DNA from: Clostridium magnum DSM 2767
GTDB lineage: Bacteria; Bacillota; Clostridia; Clostridiales; Clostridiaceae
Assembly (NCBI RefSeq): GCF_001623875.1
Contig: NZ_LWAE01000002.1
Span: forward strand, 992,001 to 1,056,000
DNA: 64,000 nucleotides
Direction of reading: 5' to 3'
Shown: positions 35,605 to 45,100 of the stretch, piece after piece
Numbering within the stretch: position 1 is the first letter of the stretch
How the letters are laid out: every line of letters begins with the position of its first letter
Translations under genes and position numbers: made by a program
The notes under the pieces: generated by a model
Told to the model about the DNA's origin: nothing
What the model saw: the letters and a program-made list of their open reading frames with translations, nothing else
Database searches by the model: none

Positions 35605-36348
35605 ATGAAGTTAAAACTAAAAGTTTTTAAAAAGATTCTTTTTATCATGCTGCTTGTAGTATTTACTTATTCCACTATTATGACAGGTTATAGGTTTATA
35701 GATAAATACCGTAATGATAAATTAAATAAAAATATAACTACTATTCATAATGAGATGAAAGAAGAAAGTCAGGAATATAAAAGAGAACAGTTTATGGAGC
35801 CTCTCTTAAAAATAAACCAAGATGCTGTAGGATGGATTAATATAGGAAACACTAGAATTAATTACCCTGTAGTTCAAGGCAAGGACAATGAGTATTACCT
35901 TAATCATAACATTAAAAAGGAAGCAAGTGAGTACGGAAGTATTTTTATGGATTATCGTAACCAGAATCTTAAAAATTTCTTTGACACTGAAAAAAATATA
36001 ATTATATATGGTCATCATATGAAGGATGGAACTATGTTTGGTGATTTAAAGCTTTATAAGGATGAAAAATTTTTTAATGACAATCAGATTATAAGCTTTA
36101 ATATATTAGGTCAAGAATATAAGTGGCAGATATTTTCTGCTTATGTAACAAGTACAGACTTTAATTATATAAGAACTGATTTTAAAAATGATGTCCAGTT
36201 TAATGAATTTATTAAAAGTATAAGGGAAAAGTCTTTGTATTTAAATGATACAGTTCCAAATTCAAAGGATGTAATTCTTACACTATCAACTTGTAGCTAT
36301 GAGTTCGAAGATGCTAGATTTGTAGTACACTTTAAATTGATTAAATAA
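35605..36348 (+). CDS. srtB: Class B sortase
   Basis: 247 residues. An N-terminal membrane anchor (about 10-30) precedes the sortase barrel. The catalytic triad is visible: His in IIYGHHMKDGTMFGDL, Cys in TLSTCSYEFED and Arg in DARFVVHF. Class B features include INYPVVQGKDNEYYLNH and the SIFMDYRN block. Class B sortases attach one or a few dedicated proteins, often with NPxT-type signals. The adjacent DUF6448 protein ends with NPKTA and a membrane tail. A fragment of a second, similar sortase lies at 46437-46523. Confidence 0.93.
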   Translation: MKLKLKVFKKILFIMLLVVFTYSTIMTGYRFIDKYRNDKLNKNITTIHNEMKEESQEYKREQFMEPLLKINQDAVGWINIGNTRINYPVVQGKDNEYYLNHNIKKEASEYGSIFMDYRNQNLKNFFDTEKNIIIYGHHMKDGTMFGDLKLYKDEKFFNDNQIISFNILGQEYKWQIFSAYVTSTDFNYIRTDFKNDVQFNEFIKSIREKSLYLNDTVPNSKDVILTLSTCSYEFEDARFVVHFKLIK

Positions 36349-36378
36349 TGCACGTTTTTGCATAGTTTGGAGAGTTAA

Positions 36379-36696
36379 TACTTACCTTTATACCACGATA
36401 CAATAAAACATTATTTAGGACAATCAAATACGCTAGTATACACAACTATTTCAGCATCTATAGGTAGCAGTACTTTAATACCGGCCTTTGTTGCTTTTCC
36501 ATTGGTTGGTTCACTTATAGATGCAGGTGCAAGCATAGTTCCTATAGTAGCATTCCTAACTACGCTTACTATGGTTGGAATAGTTACTTTTCCTCTTGAA
36601 AAAAGAGAATTTGGACTTAAATTTGCAGTAACTAGAAACTTGTTAAGTTTTGGATTTGCTATTATTATTGCACTTTTAATGGGGGTGGTAATGTGA
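36379..36696 (+). pseudogene. C-terminal fragment of a multi-pass permease
   Basis: The frame opens after a TAA at 36376 with no start signal and reads HDTIKHYLGQSNTLVYTT, IGSSTLIPAFVAFPLVGSL, two further membrane segments and a stop at 36696. The segment resembles the last part of DUF318-type permeases. The N-terminal part is missing, so this is a deletion remnant. A GTG overlapping its stop starts a short peptide (VRLVAKKVKN) that runs into unrelated sequence, marking a second junction. Confidence 0.65.
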
Positions 36697-36717
36697 GGTT
36701 AGTTGCTAAAAAGGTAA

Positions 36718-36879
36718 AAAACTGGTCATGCTGAAGAAAGTAAAGCTGTCCACGCTCAAGTAAGTCATAACGAAACAGAATCTTTACCACTGATTTCATG
36801 GAGCCTAGCAGGTGTATTTGCTGCCACAAGTTTAATATTAGGGAGTGCTTATCATAAAAAGATATGTAATAAAATATAA
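36718..36879 (+). pseudogene. Tail fragment of an exported, membrane-anchored protein
   Basis: This frame has no start and reads GHAEESKAVHAQVSHNETES, then a hydrophobic stretch (LISWSLAGVFAATSLILG) and a basic end (YHKKICNKI). The His/Glu-rich linker and tail resemble the end of the DUF6448 protein at 34694 in composition, not in exact sequence. A deletion seems to have joined it to the permease operon remnant. Confidence 0.5.
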
Positions 36880-37052
36880 TTTCAATGAGAATTACTACAT
36901 TACCCTTCGATAGTTTTTATCCGAGGAAGAATTTTAACAGATTTCAAATAAAAAGGTTAAAATTCTGGATTCAGACGGACTGCAATTGATTTAGTTAGCT
37001 AGTGGTCCTCAAAAGTTAGTTATTTAAAAAAGAATGGAAGGTATTGAGAGAC

Positions 37053-37553
37053 ATGTATAAGATTTACAATAGAAATAGGATGTCCTACTTTGGCGTTGGA
37101 CCTTGCTATGTTACAATCATTACTTTATTAACAGCTGTTGGTGTTCATATTTCAAAGATGGGGAATTTATCAGGTGGTTATTTTGAATCTTTAAGAATGC
37201 AAATGTCTATTATTGGTACCAGTGTGCTTGTTTTAGGAGCTTTTTTATGCATAAAGGCTGTGAAAACCAGCAAATTATTTAAACATATAAGGAACAATAA
37301 ATTAATTACAACCGGTGTTTTTGCTTGGGTGAGGAATCCCCTATATACAGGAATCACCCTTATTATTATCGGATTTATCTTTTGGGAAAATAATCTTTTT
37401 CTTCTTCCGCTAATTATTATTTACTGGGGAGTTATGACATTATTGGTGAAAAAAGAAGAGGAAGTTATGGAGAAAATATTTGGAGAGGAATATCTGGCTT
37501 ATAAGTCGAGAGTAAACAGATGTATTCCTTGGTTCCCAAAACATGAAAAATAA
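37053..37553 (+). CDS. Isoprenylcysteine methyltransferase-like membrane protein
   Basis: 166 residues from the ATG at 37053 after GGAAGG; a TTG at 37044 is in frame. Four or five membrane helices are visible. The conserved C-terminal region reads LITTGVFAWVRNPLYTGIT and EEEVMEKIFGEEYLAYKSRV, the SAM- and substrate-binding part of ICMT/PEMT-like proteins. Bacterial members methylate unknown small or lipid substrates. No partner is evident nearby. Confidence 0.8.
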   Translation: MYKIYNRNRMSYFGVGPCYVTIITLLTAVGVHISKMGNLSGGYFESLRMQMSIIGTSVLVLGAFLCIKAVKTSKLFKHIRNNKLITTGVFAWVRNPLYTGITLIIIGFIFWENNLFLLPLIIIYWGVMTLLVKKEEEVMEKIFGEEYLAYKSRVNRCIPWFPKHEK

Positions 37554-37596
37554 AAATTTTTCAATAATGTCCAAAATTTATAAAACTTCTGATAAA

Positions 37597-37638
37597 TTGA
37601 TTTGCATCAAGGAAATCATGTAATACTAATGCTATAAT
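37597..37638 (+). promoter_or_regulatory. Canonical FNR-type operator and promoter of the cupin gene
   Basis: TTGAT-TTGC-ATCAA (37597-37610) matches the FNR consensus perfectly. TATAAT is at 37633-37638. The operator centre is 41.5 bases before the expected start (about 37645), typical of class II activation. The cupin gene starts at 37727. Confidence 0.8.
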
Positions 37639-37726
37639 AAAGGCATCATTCATATAGCCTTATGTATTTTCTGCATATTAGGTTAGTTGTTGTATAAGTA
37701 GTTTTACAATATTGGAGGTACGTGTA

Positions 37727-38062
37727 ATGAAAGTGATTAAAGTAAATGAACTACCATTCGTGAATACCGGATGGGGTATAAAGGGTAAGCCTATTATAGA
37801 CATGCCGGAAATAGGTATTGTTAATTTGTTTATGGAACCAGGGGAAAAGGTTACTTCCCATATGACATCAGTGGATGTTCTTTTCCAGGTAGCAGAGGGA
37901 AAAGGAGCGATTACAATTGGAGGTGAGACACAAATAGTTGAAGCAGGGGATATTGTGGTTAGCCCGCTCCAAATTCCACATGCGTTGGAAGCCAACCAGA
38001 ATTGCGTATTTTCTGTTTATGTGATAAAAACACCTAACCCTCAAAAAAGTGCTGTGAAATAG
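37727..38062 (+). CDS. Small cupin-domain protein
   Basis: 111 residues from the ATG at 37727, 8 bases after GGAGG. The double-stranded beta-helix motifs are PGEKVTSHMTSVDVLFQVAEGKG and AGDIVVSPLQIPHALEAN. Single cupin proteins bind a metal through His residues and may sense or transform small molecules. Under an FNR-type promoter it should respond to oxygen or NO. A paralogue is at 48528-48857, and a third cupin remnant at 50971-51132. Confidence 0.85.
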   Translation: MKVIKVNELPFVNTGWGIKGKPIIDMPEIGIVNLFMEPGEKVTSHMTSVDVLFQVAEGKGAITIGGETQIVEAGDIVVSPLQIPHALEANQNCVFSVYVIKTPNPQKSAVK

Positions 38063-38302
38063 ACAAATATGATTAAAAATTCAAGTGGGAGCGTTCGATC
38101 GTAGGATCCACTTAACCAACGGATACATCCTGCCTTTCCTGTTAATGTAAGTTTTATAGCATTACTGAGTGAATTAAATATAATTAGGGATTCTTACTGT
38201 CTATTTTATTGAAGCAAGGTTAATCAGTACAAATATCAATATTAATACAATAAATGGCTAATAGCTATCAATAGTTTCTTTATTATGAAAGGAGAACTAC
38301 CT

Positions 38303-38602
38303 ATGAAAAAAAGTCGAAGGGTACTTGAAAAAGAGATATTTGATAAAATAACCATTATTTATTGTAAAGGAAATAATCACTCAGTAATACCTTGCAGCAG
38401 ATGCAAAGAAATCATGAACTATGCACATTTACGAATTAATTCGTGTACATTTGGAGATGATAAAAAATTCTGCTCCAAATGTACAGTGCATTGTTTTAAG
38501 CCGGATATGAGAGAAAATGTAAAGAAAATAATGAGGTATTCGGGTCCAAGAATAATATTCTATCATCCAATTATGGCTATGAAACATTTGCTTTCCAAGT
38601 AA
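38303..38602 (+). CDS. Nitrous oxide-stimulated promoter family (YgbA-like) protein
   Basis: 99 residues from the ATG at 38303 after AAAGGAG. Conserved features of the family are the N-terminal helix RRVLEKEIFDKITIIYC and cysteines in PCSRCKEIMNYAHLRINSC, FCSKCTVHCF and a final YSGPRIIFYHP. The Cys and His residues suggest metal binding. In enterobacteria ygbA is controlled by the NO sensor NsrR. This fits the nitrosative stress theme of the window. The molecular function is unknown. Confidence 0.85.
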   Translation: MKKSRRVLEKEIFDKITIIYCKGNNHSVIPCSRCKEIMNYAHLRINSCTFGDDKKFCSKCTVHCFKPDMRENVKKIMRYSGPRIIFYHPIMAMKHLLSK

Positions 38603-38977
38603 TCAAACCGAATGAATCGAATTGGAGTTTGCAGCTGAATGAAAGTATTCCAGAAGAAGGAAAAGTCAAAACCCATAATTATTTTATTGTGTAATATATG
38701 AATAAACAGTTACTATATTTACTTCAATTGTTATGATGTTTATGGTAATTTCGGGAGTATTTATGTATTTTAATTCGAAAAAGAAAATATTAATACTTTA
38801 TCAAGGGACGTTGAGTTGATGCTTACCGTTTTCTCTTCAAGTAAAGATGCTTTTAACTGACCTTAAGTCATTCCCTTTTCAGATGCTAAATCATATGGTG
38901 TTTTTCTTGAGTTTATGGAATTTGTGATATCTGTATCTGATAGTCCTAGCTTGCTTTTAAGGATATTTGTTATATAA
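38603..38977. other. Degenerate stretch with broken membrane-protein reading frame
   Basis: No intact gene. Around 38708-38815 a frame reads TVTIFTSIVMMFMVISGVF then ends, as if the first membrane helix of a lost sensor kinase. The remainder is interrupted by stops. Together with the next feature it may be the remains of a histidine kinase gene. Confidence 0.4.
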
Positions 38978-39250
38978 TCATATCCTCTCATAGATGTTAT
39001 TCTTCATGATTTTAAAACTCTCTTAAGTGTGATTAGAAGCTATAGTGAAGCAGTTTATGATGGACTGGTAGATGAAAAAGATACTAAAAAGTATGCTGGC
39101 GAGATTATTAAAGAAGTAGATAGATTAAATTCTCTAGTTATGGACTTGCTGCAGCTGTCAAAGCTTGAATATGGTGCAAAAAGCTCTGCTGCAGATGGAA
39201 CTGAATTTTATTTTGTTATACCAAAAGATAATTTAAGCACCTTAAATTGA
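38978..39250 (+). pseudogene. Histidine kinase remnant with large internal deletion
   Basis: The frame opens after a TAA with no start. It contains a HisKA region (HDFKTLLSVIRSYSEAVYDG, LVMDLLQLSKLE) and then jumps to the very last residues of an ATPase domain (DGTEFYFVIPKD). The usual ~120-residue N, G1 and G2 boxes are missing. The His is preceded by Leu rather than Ser. This cannot be a functional kinase. Confidence 0.75.
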
Positions 39251-39442
39251 CATTAAACAAAAAGCAAGCATCCTTCTAAATGCAATTTAACGCCGGAAGA
39301 TAAGTGTTGGCAACAGTGATACTATTAAATTTGAACTACGCCCAATTTCTTTGTATAATGTAATTATATTGTCCTATTAAACCATCAACTTATGCTAATA
39401 TATTATAATTATTTAGGTGGTTATTTTGAGGTGAATGACTTA

Positions 39443-40150
39443 ATGAATAAAAGTGACTGCAAAGAAATGGAACATGTGTGTGCTAGTATAGTACCTATCT
39501 TTTCTACCCTTGACACTGATGAGCTTAGGAAGATTAACAGCTTGATACAGAAAAAAGAATATGCAAAAGGAACCATCCTTTTCGAACAAGAAGATCCAGC
39601 TAACTATCTTTACATTATTCGTCATGGCAAGGTAAAACTATATAAGATGTCTAAAAATGGACGAAAACAAATTATTCGTATTCTAGAACAAGGCGACTTT
39701 TTAGGCGTACTGAGCTTGTTCAGTGACGAGCACCATTCACTAAGTGCTGAAGCTCTAGTAGATACCGGAACATGCCTTATTTCAAGGGAAGACTTTAAAA
39801 ATCTTATCAGACAAAATCCTGAAATGTCGCTAGGTGTTATACATGCTCTAAGTAAAAGATTGTCTTACACTGAAAAATTTATTACAGATTTAATGCTAAA
39901 AAGCATTGAAGAGAGACTTGTCACCTGGCTGATGCTATTGGCGGAGAAAGAGGGTAAGGTTACCCCGCAGGGCATACTGATTTCTATTAATTTATCACGA
40001 AATGAAATTGCTAATTTGCTTGGCACCACTACGGAAACAGTTAGCCGAAAATTAACAAAGCTACAGTCTGAGGAGATTATCTCCATTAAGGGTTCAAAAA
40101 CCATTACTATACTTAACAAGGAAAAATTGGAAGCATTAATTAATGATTAG
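39443..40150 (+). CDS. Crp/Fnr-family regulator (FNR-type recognition helix)
   Basis: 235 residues from the ATG at 39443 after GAGGTG. The beta barrel (about 20-130) includes ILFEQEDPANYLYIIRHGKVKL and LEQGDFLGVLSLF. The recognition helix is LLGTTTETVSRKLTKLQ, with the Glu-x-x-Ser-Arg of FNR. Only two N-terminal Cys (CKEMEHVC) are present, so a cluster like that of E. coli FNR is not assured. Two perfect TTGAT-N4-ATCAA operators lie on either side, at 37597 and 42046; they are the natural candidate targets. Confidence 0.88.
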   Translation: MNKSDCKEMEHVCASIVPIFSTLDTDELRKINSLIQKKEYAKGTILFEQEDPANYLYIIRHGKVKLYKMSKNGRKQIIRILEQGDFLGVLSLFSDEHHSLSAEALVDTGTCLISREDFKNLIRQNPEMSLGVIHALSKRLSYTEKFITDLMLKSIEERLVTWLMLLAEKEGKVTPQGILISINLSRNEIANLLGTTTETVSRKLTKLQSEEIISIKGSKTITILNKEKLEALIND

Positions 40151-40307
40151 AGTAAGCTCGGAAACTAATTTCCAGCGGACTCAAAAATATTGATTATATT
40201 ATTTTTGTGCATAGAACTCTAATAGAAAGCTATTATTCCTAAAAAAGAGTATAGCAAAGCTAACTCATCCAAGGATAAGTTTTTGAAAAATTTAATAATT
40301 ATTTAGA

Positions 40308-41819
40308 TTAGCTCACTTTGTTTGCAGCTGATTCTAAAATGTCCAATATATTAGTTTTTGAAATAGATAGTTGAGCATCTAAATGAATATTGATGCTATG
40401 GATTAATGTCCACCAAGACCAACGTTTTTTACCACGGCAGTGGGCTTCTTCCATATTATAATCTTCGAGTAGTCTTTTATTTACTCGTTCTGAAGATGTT
40501 CTCTTTTTCATTATTTGTTTCCATAAGTCTGTGTTTCTAGGTATAGGAGTAAACAACCGTAGGTCATCACTAGGTTTGACATATATTACTCTGCCGTAGG
40601 CACTTGGAGAACATACTTCCCTATGAGTACAATTGCTAATTTTACCTTTAACTAAAGGACAGCGATATTTGATTCTACTTCTGTCTTTATCATACCAATC
40701 ATATATCATAGGTTGATTGCATTTACAGATAGGAGCACCATCCTTAGTATAGCCAATGGGAGGCTCATATTTATTTTTGCCTTTACCCTTTGGATTAAGG
40801 GATATCACAGCTTTTATGTTCCATTTGTTAAGAAGCTTGTATGTAGGATAGTTATCATGAGCAGCGTCAGCAATAAATTTATCAAAGTTAAACAATGGAT
40901 ACATTTTCTTAACTTCTGAAAGTGTAAATATTGCAGTAACACCATCATAACGCTGGGCTTGAACCATCCTAAAATATATTGGAAGATCCTTTTTAAGTTT
41001 AGGATTATAAACACTAAGAAAATATAGGCAATGACCATAATACCATTTTTCATGATAGCTATCCCAACCGCGCCTAGCGTCAGGGTCAGAAAATCGTCTA
41101 TTACATTTGCAGTTATAGATACCTTTTTTAATGCAATCACAGGTCTTAGTGCCTAGTGAGCTACCGCCTGTTTCAATACAGGTTCCATCTCCTGATATAT
41201 CAAGCTTTTTGGTATCACCAAGGAGGCCGAGTTTTACGGATGGCTCAACAGCTAACTTAGCAAAAATTTGTTGAAACAGCTTTTCAGGACGGGTTTCGAT
41301 GGTTCGTCCTTTGAGAGCCTGTTCAACTAAATTTTTAATAACACCAGGATGTTTTGGTGGCAGTTTTTCATTCTTCCCAAGTTTTTTGCGGGGCTTGGAA
41401 ACAAAAGGATGAAGTGAGTTCCTAGCTGATTTTTCAGTCTCAGGGCTCACGCCCCAAAATCTTGATATGAAGTCATAATGAGTACCTAATCCTGGTACAT
41501 CTGACTTTGAAACACCAACGATAGAACAAAGTATATCATGTGCACGTAAGTGCCTAAGCCACTTTGGTAGACTATGAAATCCTAAATCAGACATTAATAT
41601 AAATGATCTAAAAAGTTCAGGTTGTTGGTTTGAAGGTTTACCAGTTAGAGAATATGTTTCACTAATTAATGGCTTTATGACATCGAAATCTAAATTATAG
41701 AGCTTTTCAATACTTGATGAGTAGTACTCCACGATAGTGGGATTAAGTTTGTAAAATCCCTTAATATTTGATAGAAGAAAATTTTGATAATTAGAATGGC
41801 TACGCCAGCTACCTAACAT
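40308..41819 (-). CDS. DDE-type transposase with Cys-rich insertion
   Basis: 503 residues. The body resembles large DDE transposases of the IS1182/IS5-like kind. A Cys-rich segment (TCDCIKKGIYNCKCNRRF) precedes GWDSYHEKWYYGHCLYFL. A second Cys pair lies at PICKCNQPM, and a late RSSERVNKRLLEDYNMEEAHCRG holds the probable Glu motif. It is intact, with ATG at 41819. I searched about 130 bases on each side and found no convincing terminal inverted repeats, so element ends are not given. Confidence 0.75.
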   Translation of the reverse strand: MLGSWRSHSNYQNFLLSNIKGFYKLNPTIVEYYSSSIEKLYNLDFDVIKPLISETYSLTGKPSNQQPELFRSFILMSDLGFHSLPKWLRHLRAHDILCSIVGVSKSDVPGLGTHYDFISRFWGVSPETEKSARNSLHPFVSKPRKKLGKNEKLPPKHPGVIKNLVEQALKGRTIETRPEKLFQQIFAKLAVEPSVKLGLLGDTKKLDISGDGTCIETGGSSLGTKTCDCIKKGIYNCKCNRRFSDPDARRGWDSYHEKWYYGHCLYFLSVYNPKLKKDLPIYFRMVQAQRYDGVTAIFTLSEVKKMYPLFNFDKFIADAAHDNYPTYKLLNKWNIKAVISLNPKGKGKNKYEPPIGYTKDGAPICKCNQPMIYDWYDKDRSRIKYRCPLVKGKISNCTHREVCSPSAYGRVIYVKPSDDLRLFTPIPRNTDLWKQIMKKRTSSERVNKRLLEDYNMEEAHCRGKKRWSWWTLIHSINIHLDAQLSISKTNILDILESAANKVS

Positions 41820-42045
41820 AAAAACACCTCACAATTGTTTTGTAAATAGATTCCATATTGCGAGGCTCCAAATTTTATTGATTTTGTCAAGTGTTTTTGG
41901 AAAAAGTAAATGAATTTTTTAATATTTTGTTTGAAATTCTGGGGGGAAGAATAAAAAAGAACCCTCCGGGATTAAGATAAATGGAGGCCTAAGGGTTTCC
42001 GAATACATTTGATTAATTAAGGGAGGAAATATTTTCTCTCTTTTT

Positions 42046-42087
42046 TTGATTTATATCAATGCTTTGTTGTATTTTTTGATATACGAT
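42046..42087 (+). promoter_or_regulatory. Canonical FNR-type operator and promoter of the activase gene
   Basis: TTGAT-TTAT-ATCAA (42046-42059) is a perfect FNR palindrome. A -10-like TACGAT is at 42082-42087. The operator centre lies 41.5 bases before the expected start at about 42094. Confidence 0.75.
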
Positions 42088-42154
42088 GAATATATAAAGT
42101 TAACTAGAAATTTCGCATACAATGATTATGGGATAATAGGGGGTAATCGTAATT

Positions 42155-45100
42155 ATGAAGGAAATTCTACATTGTGGATTAGATGTTGGCTCTACAACTA
42201 TTAAGTTATTAGTTCTAAATAGAGCTGATAAAATTATATTTAGTAAATATAAAAGACACCTTTCGGATATGAAAGGCACTCTTCTTGAAGTGTTGCGGGA
42301 GGCCTCTGAAAAATTTAGTGATAATCTAATTAAGATTAAGGTTACAGGTTCTGGCGGACTTGCGGTTTCTAAATGGCTTAAAATTTCTTTTATTCAGGAA
42401 GTAATTGCATCGACAAAAGCTGTAGAAGATATAATTCCAGATACAGATGTTGCAATTGAACTTGGCGGTGAAGATGCTAAAATCACATATTTTGACGGAA
42501 CAGTTGACCAGAGAATGAATGGAACTTGTGCAGGCGGAACTGGTGCTTTTATTGACCAAATGGCAACTCTTCTTAGAACTGATGCTACAGGATTAAATGA
42601 CCTTGCCCAAAATTATAAAACAATATATCCTATAGCCTCAAGATGCGGAGTTTTTGCAAAGACGGATGTTCAGCCGCTTTTAAACGAGGGTGTTGCTCAG
42701 GAAGATATTGCAGTATCTATATTTCAGGCTGTTGTAAATCAAACAATAAGCGGGTTAGCTTGCGGAAAACCTATTAAAGGGAACATTGCTTTTTTAGGCG
42801 GTCCTTTATACTTCTTATCAGAACTTAGAAGTAGATTTATTGAAACATTAAACTTAAAAGAAAACCAGATAATATTTCCAGAAAATTCTCAGCTTTTTGT
42901 TGCGTTAGGAGCCGCTAGATCAAGTATAGATGAAAAGGAAACGACATTTAAAAAGCTCCTTGAAAAGATTTTAAATTCAAAGAATATCATAGATCATGAA
43001 ATCAATACATTAAGACCTTTATTCATAGATGGAGAAGAATATAAAAATTTTAAAGACAGGCATGATTTACATAGGGTTGCCAGAAAAGACTTATCGTTAC
43101 ACGGCGGAAGAACATTTTTAGGTATAGATGCAGGATCTACGACAATAAAATTAGCTTTAATTGATGATAACGGTAATCTATTATATTCATATTATGGCAG
43201 CAACGGCGGAAAGCCTATAGAGTTAACAATAAATGCATTAAAAGATTTATATTCTAAAATGCCTGAACCTTGTTATATTGCAAACTCCGTAGTAACTGGA
43301 TATGGAGAACATCTTTTAAAAGCCGCTTTACATGTTGATATTGGAGAAATTGAAACTGTGGCACATTATAAAGGCGCAGATTTCTTCTTAAAAAATGTAG
43401 ACTTCGTGTTAGACATTGGCGGGCAAGATATGAAATGCTTAACTATTAAAGGTGGTGTTATTGAAAGTATCTTGTTAAATGAAGCTTGTTCAGCTGGATG
43501 TGGTTCTTTTATTGAGAGCTTTGCTAAATCTTTAAATATGGAAGTGCCGGAATTTGCAAAAAAAGGACTTTTTGCAAAAAAGCCTGTTGATTTAGGCAGT
43601 CGATGCACTGTATTTATGAATTCAAAGGTGAAACAAGCTCAAAAAGAAGGTGCAGAAATTGGAGATATATCTGCAGGACTCGCTTATTCCGTTATTAAAA
43701 ATACACTCTATAAAGTTATTAAAATTAGAGACCCTAAAGAACTTGGAGAGAGAATTATTGTTCAAGGCGGCACCTTTTATAATGATGCAGTACTCAGAAG
43801 TTTTGAACTTATTTCTGGGAGAAAAGTTGTAAGACCTGATATTTCTGGAATTATGGGAGCTTTTGGAGCTGCCCTGATTGCTAGGGAAAGATATGTGCAA
43901 AGTCACATTTCCACAATACTATCACTGGAGGAACTATCTGCTTTTAATTATGAAACAGAAGTCAGAAGATGTAAATTTTGTACAAATAACTGCCTTTTAA
44001 CCGTTAATAAATTTAAAGATAATAAATCTTTTATTTCAGGTAATAGGTGTGAAAAAGGTTCTGGTAATTTTGAAAGAAGAGAAGATATTCCTAATTTATA
44101 TGAATACAAATTGAAAAAGCTGCTTAGCTATAAGTATTTAAACAAAGAAAAATCTAAAAGAGGAATAGTAGGAATTCCAATGGTTCTCAATATGTATGAA
44201 AACTATCCGTTCTGGCATACATTTTTTACAAAGTTAGGCTTTAGAGTAGAGATATCAGGCATATCTTCAAAGAGGATATTTGAACTTGGTATTGAAACTA
44301 TTCCTTCTGAATCTGTATGTTATCCTGCAAAGCTTGTTCATGGACATATAGCTGTCCTTATAAATAAAAATGTTGATTTTATATTTTACCCTTCTATTTC
44401 ATATGAAGAAAAAGAGCATGAAGATGCTGACAACAACTATAATTGTCCTATTGTTACATCATATCCTGAAGTTATAAAAAATAATATGGATATATTGAAA
44501 GAAACTAATATTAAACTTATAAATCCATTTTTATCACTAAACGATAAAGATAAGCTCATAAAAAGGCTTTCCGATGTATTTGAGTTCTTATGTATACCTT
44601 ATAACGAAATTAGGGATGCTGTTTATAGTGCTTGGGCTGAAAAGGAAAGGTTTAAACAGGATATTAAGTGCAAGGGTGAAGAAATTATCAAAACCCTTGC
44701 AGAAGCTGGCAGAAAAGGAATAGTTTTATCTGGCCGTCCATATCATTTGGATCCTGAAATTAATCACGGAATAGACAAACTCATTACGTCCTTTGGGTTT
44801 GCGGTTTTAACCGAAGATTCTATTTCTCATCTTAGCAAAATAGAAAGACCTCTTAGAGTTGTTGACCAATGGGTTTATCATTCAAGGCTCTATTCCGCTG
44901 CAAGTTTTGTAGCTTCTCATGATAATCTTGAACTTATTCAGCTTAACTCCTTTGGCTGTGGTCTTGATGCTGTAACAACAGACCAGGTTAAAGAAATTTT
45001 GGAAGCTCGCGGAAAAATATATACACAAATAAAAATAGATGAAATTAGTAACTTAGGTGCTATAAAAATAAGAGTAAGATCTTTAAAAGCAGCTATTGAT

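Noticed and set aside
40160..41950. Terminal inverted repeats around the transposase at 40308-41819
   Set aside because: Only short AT-rich matches were found; none is better than expected in this composition.
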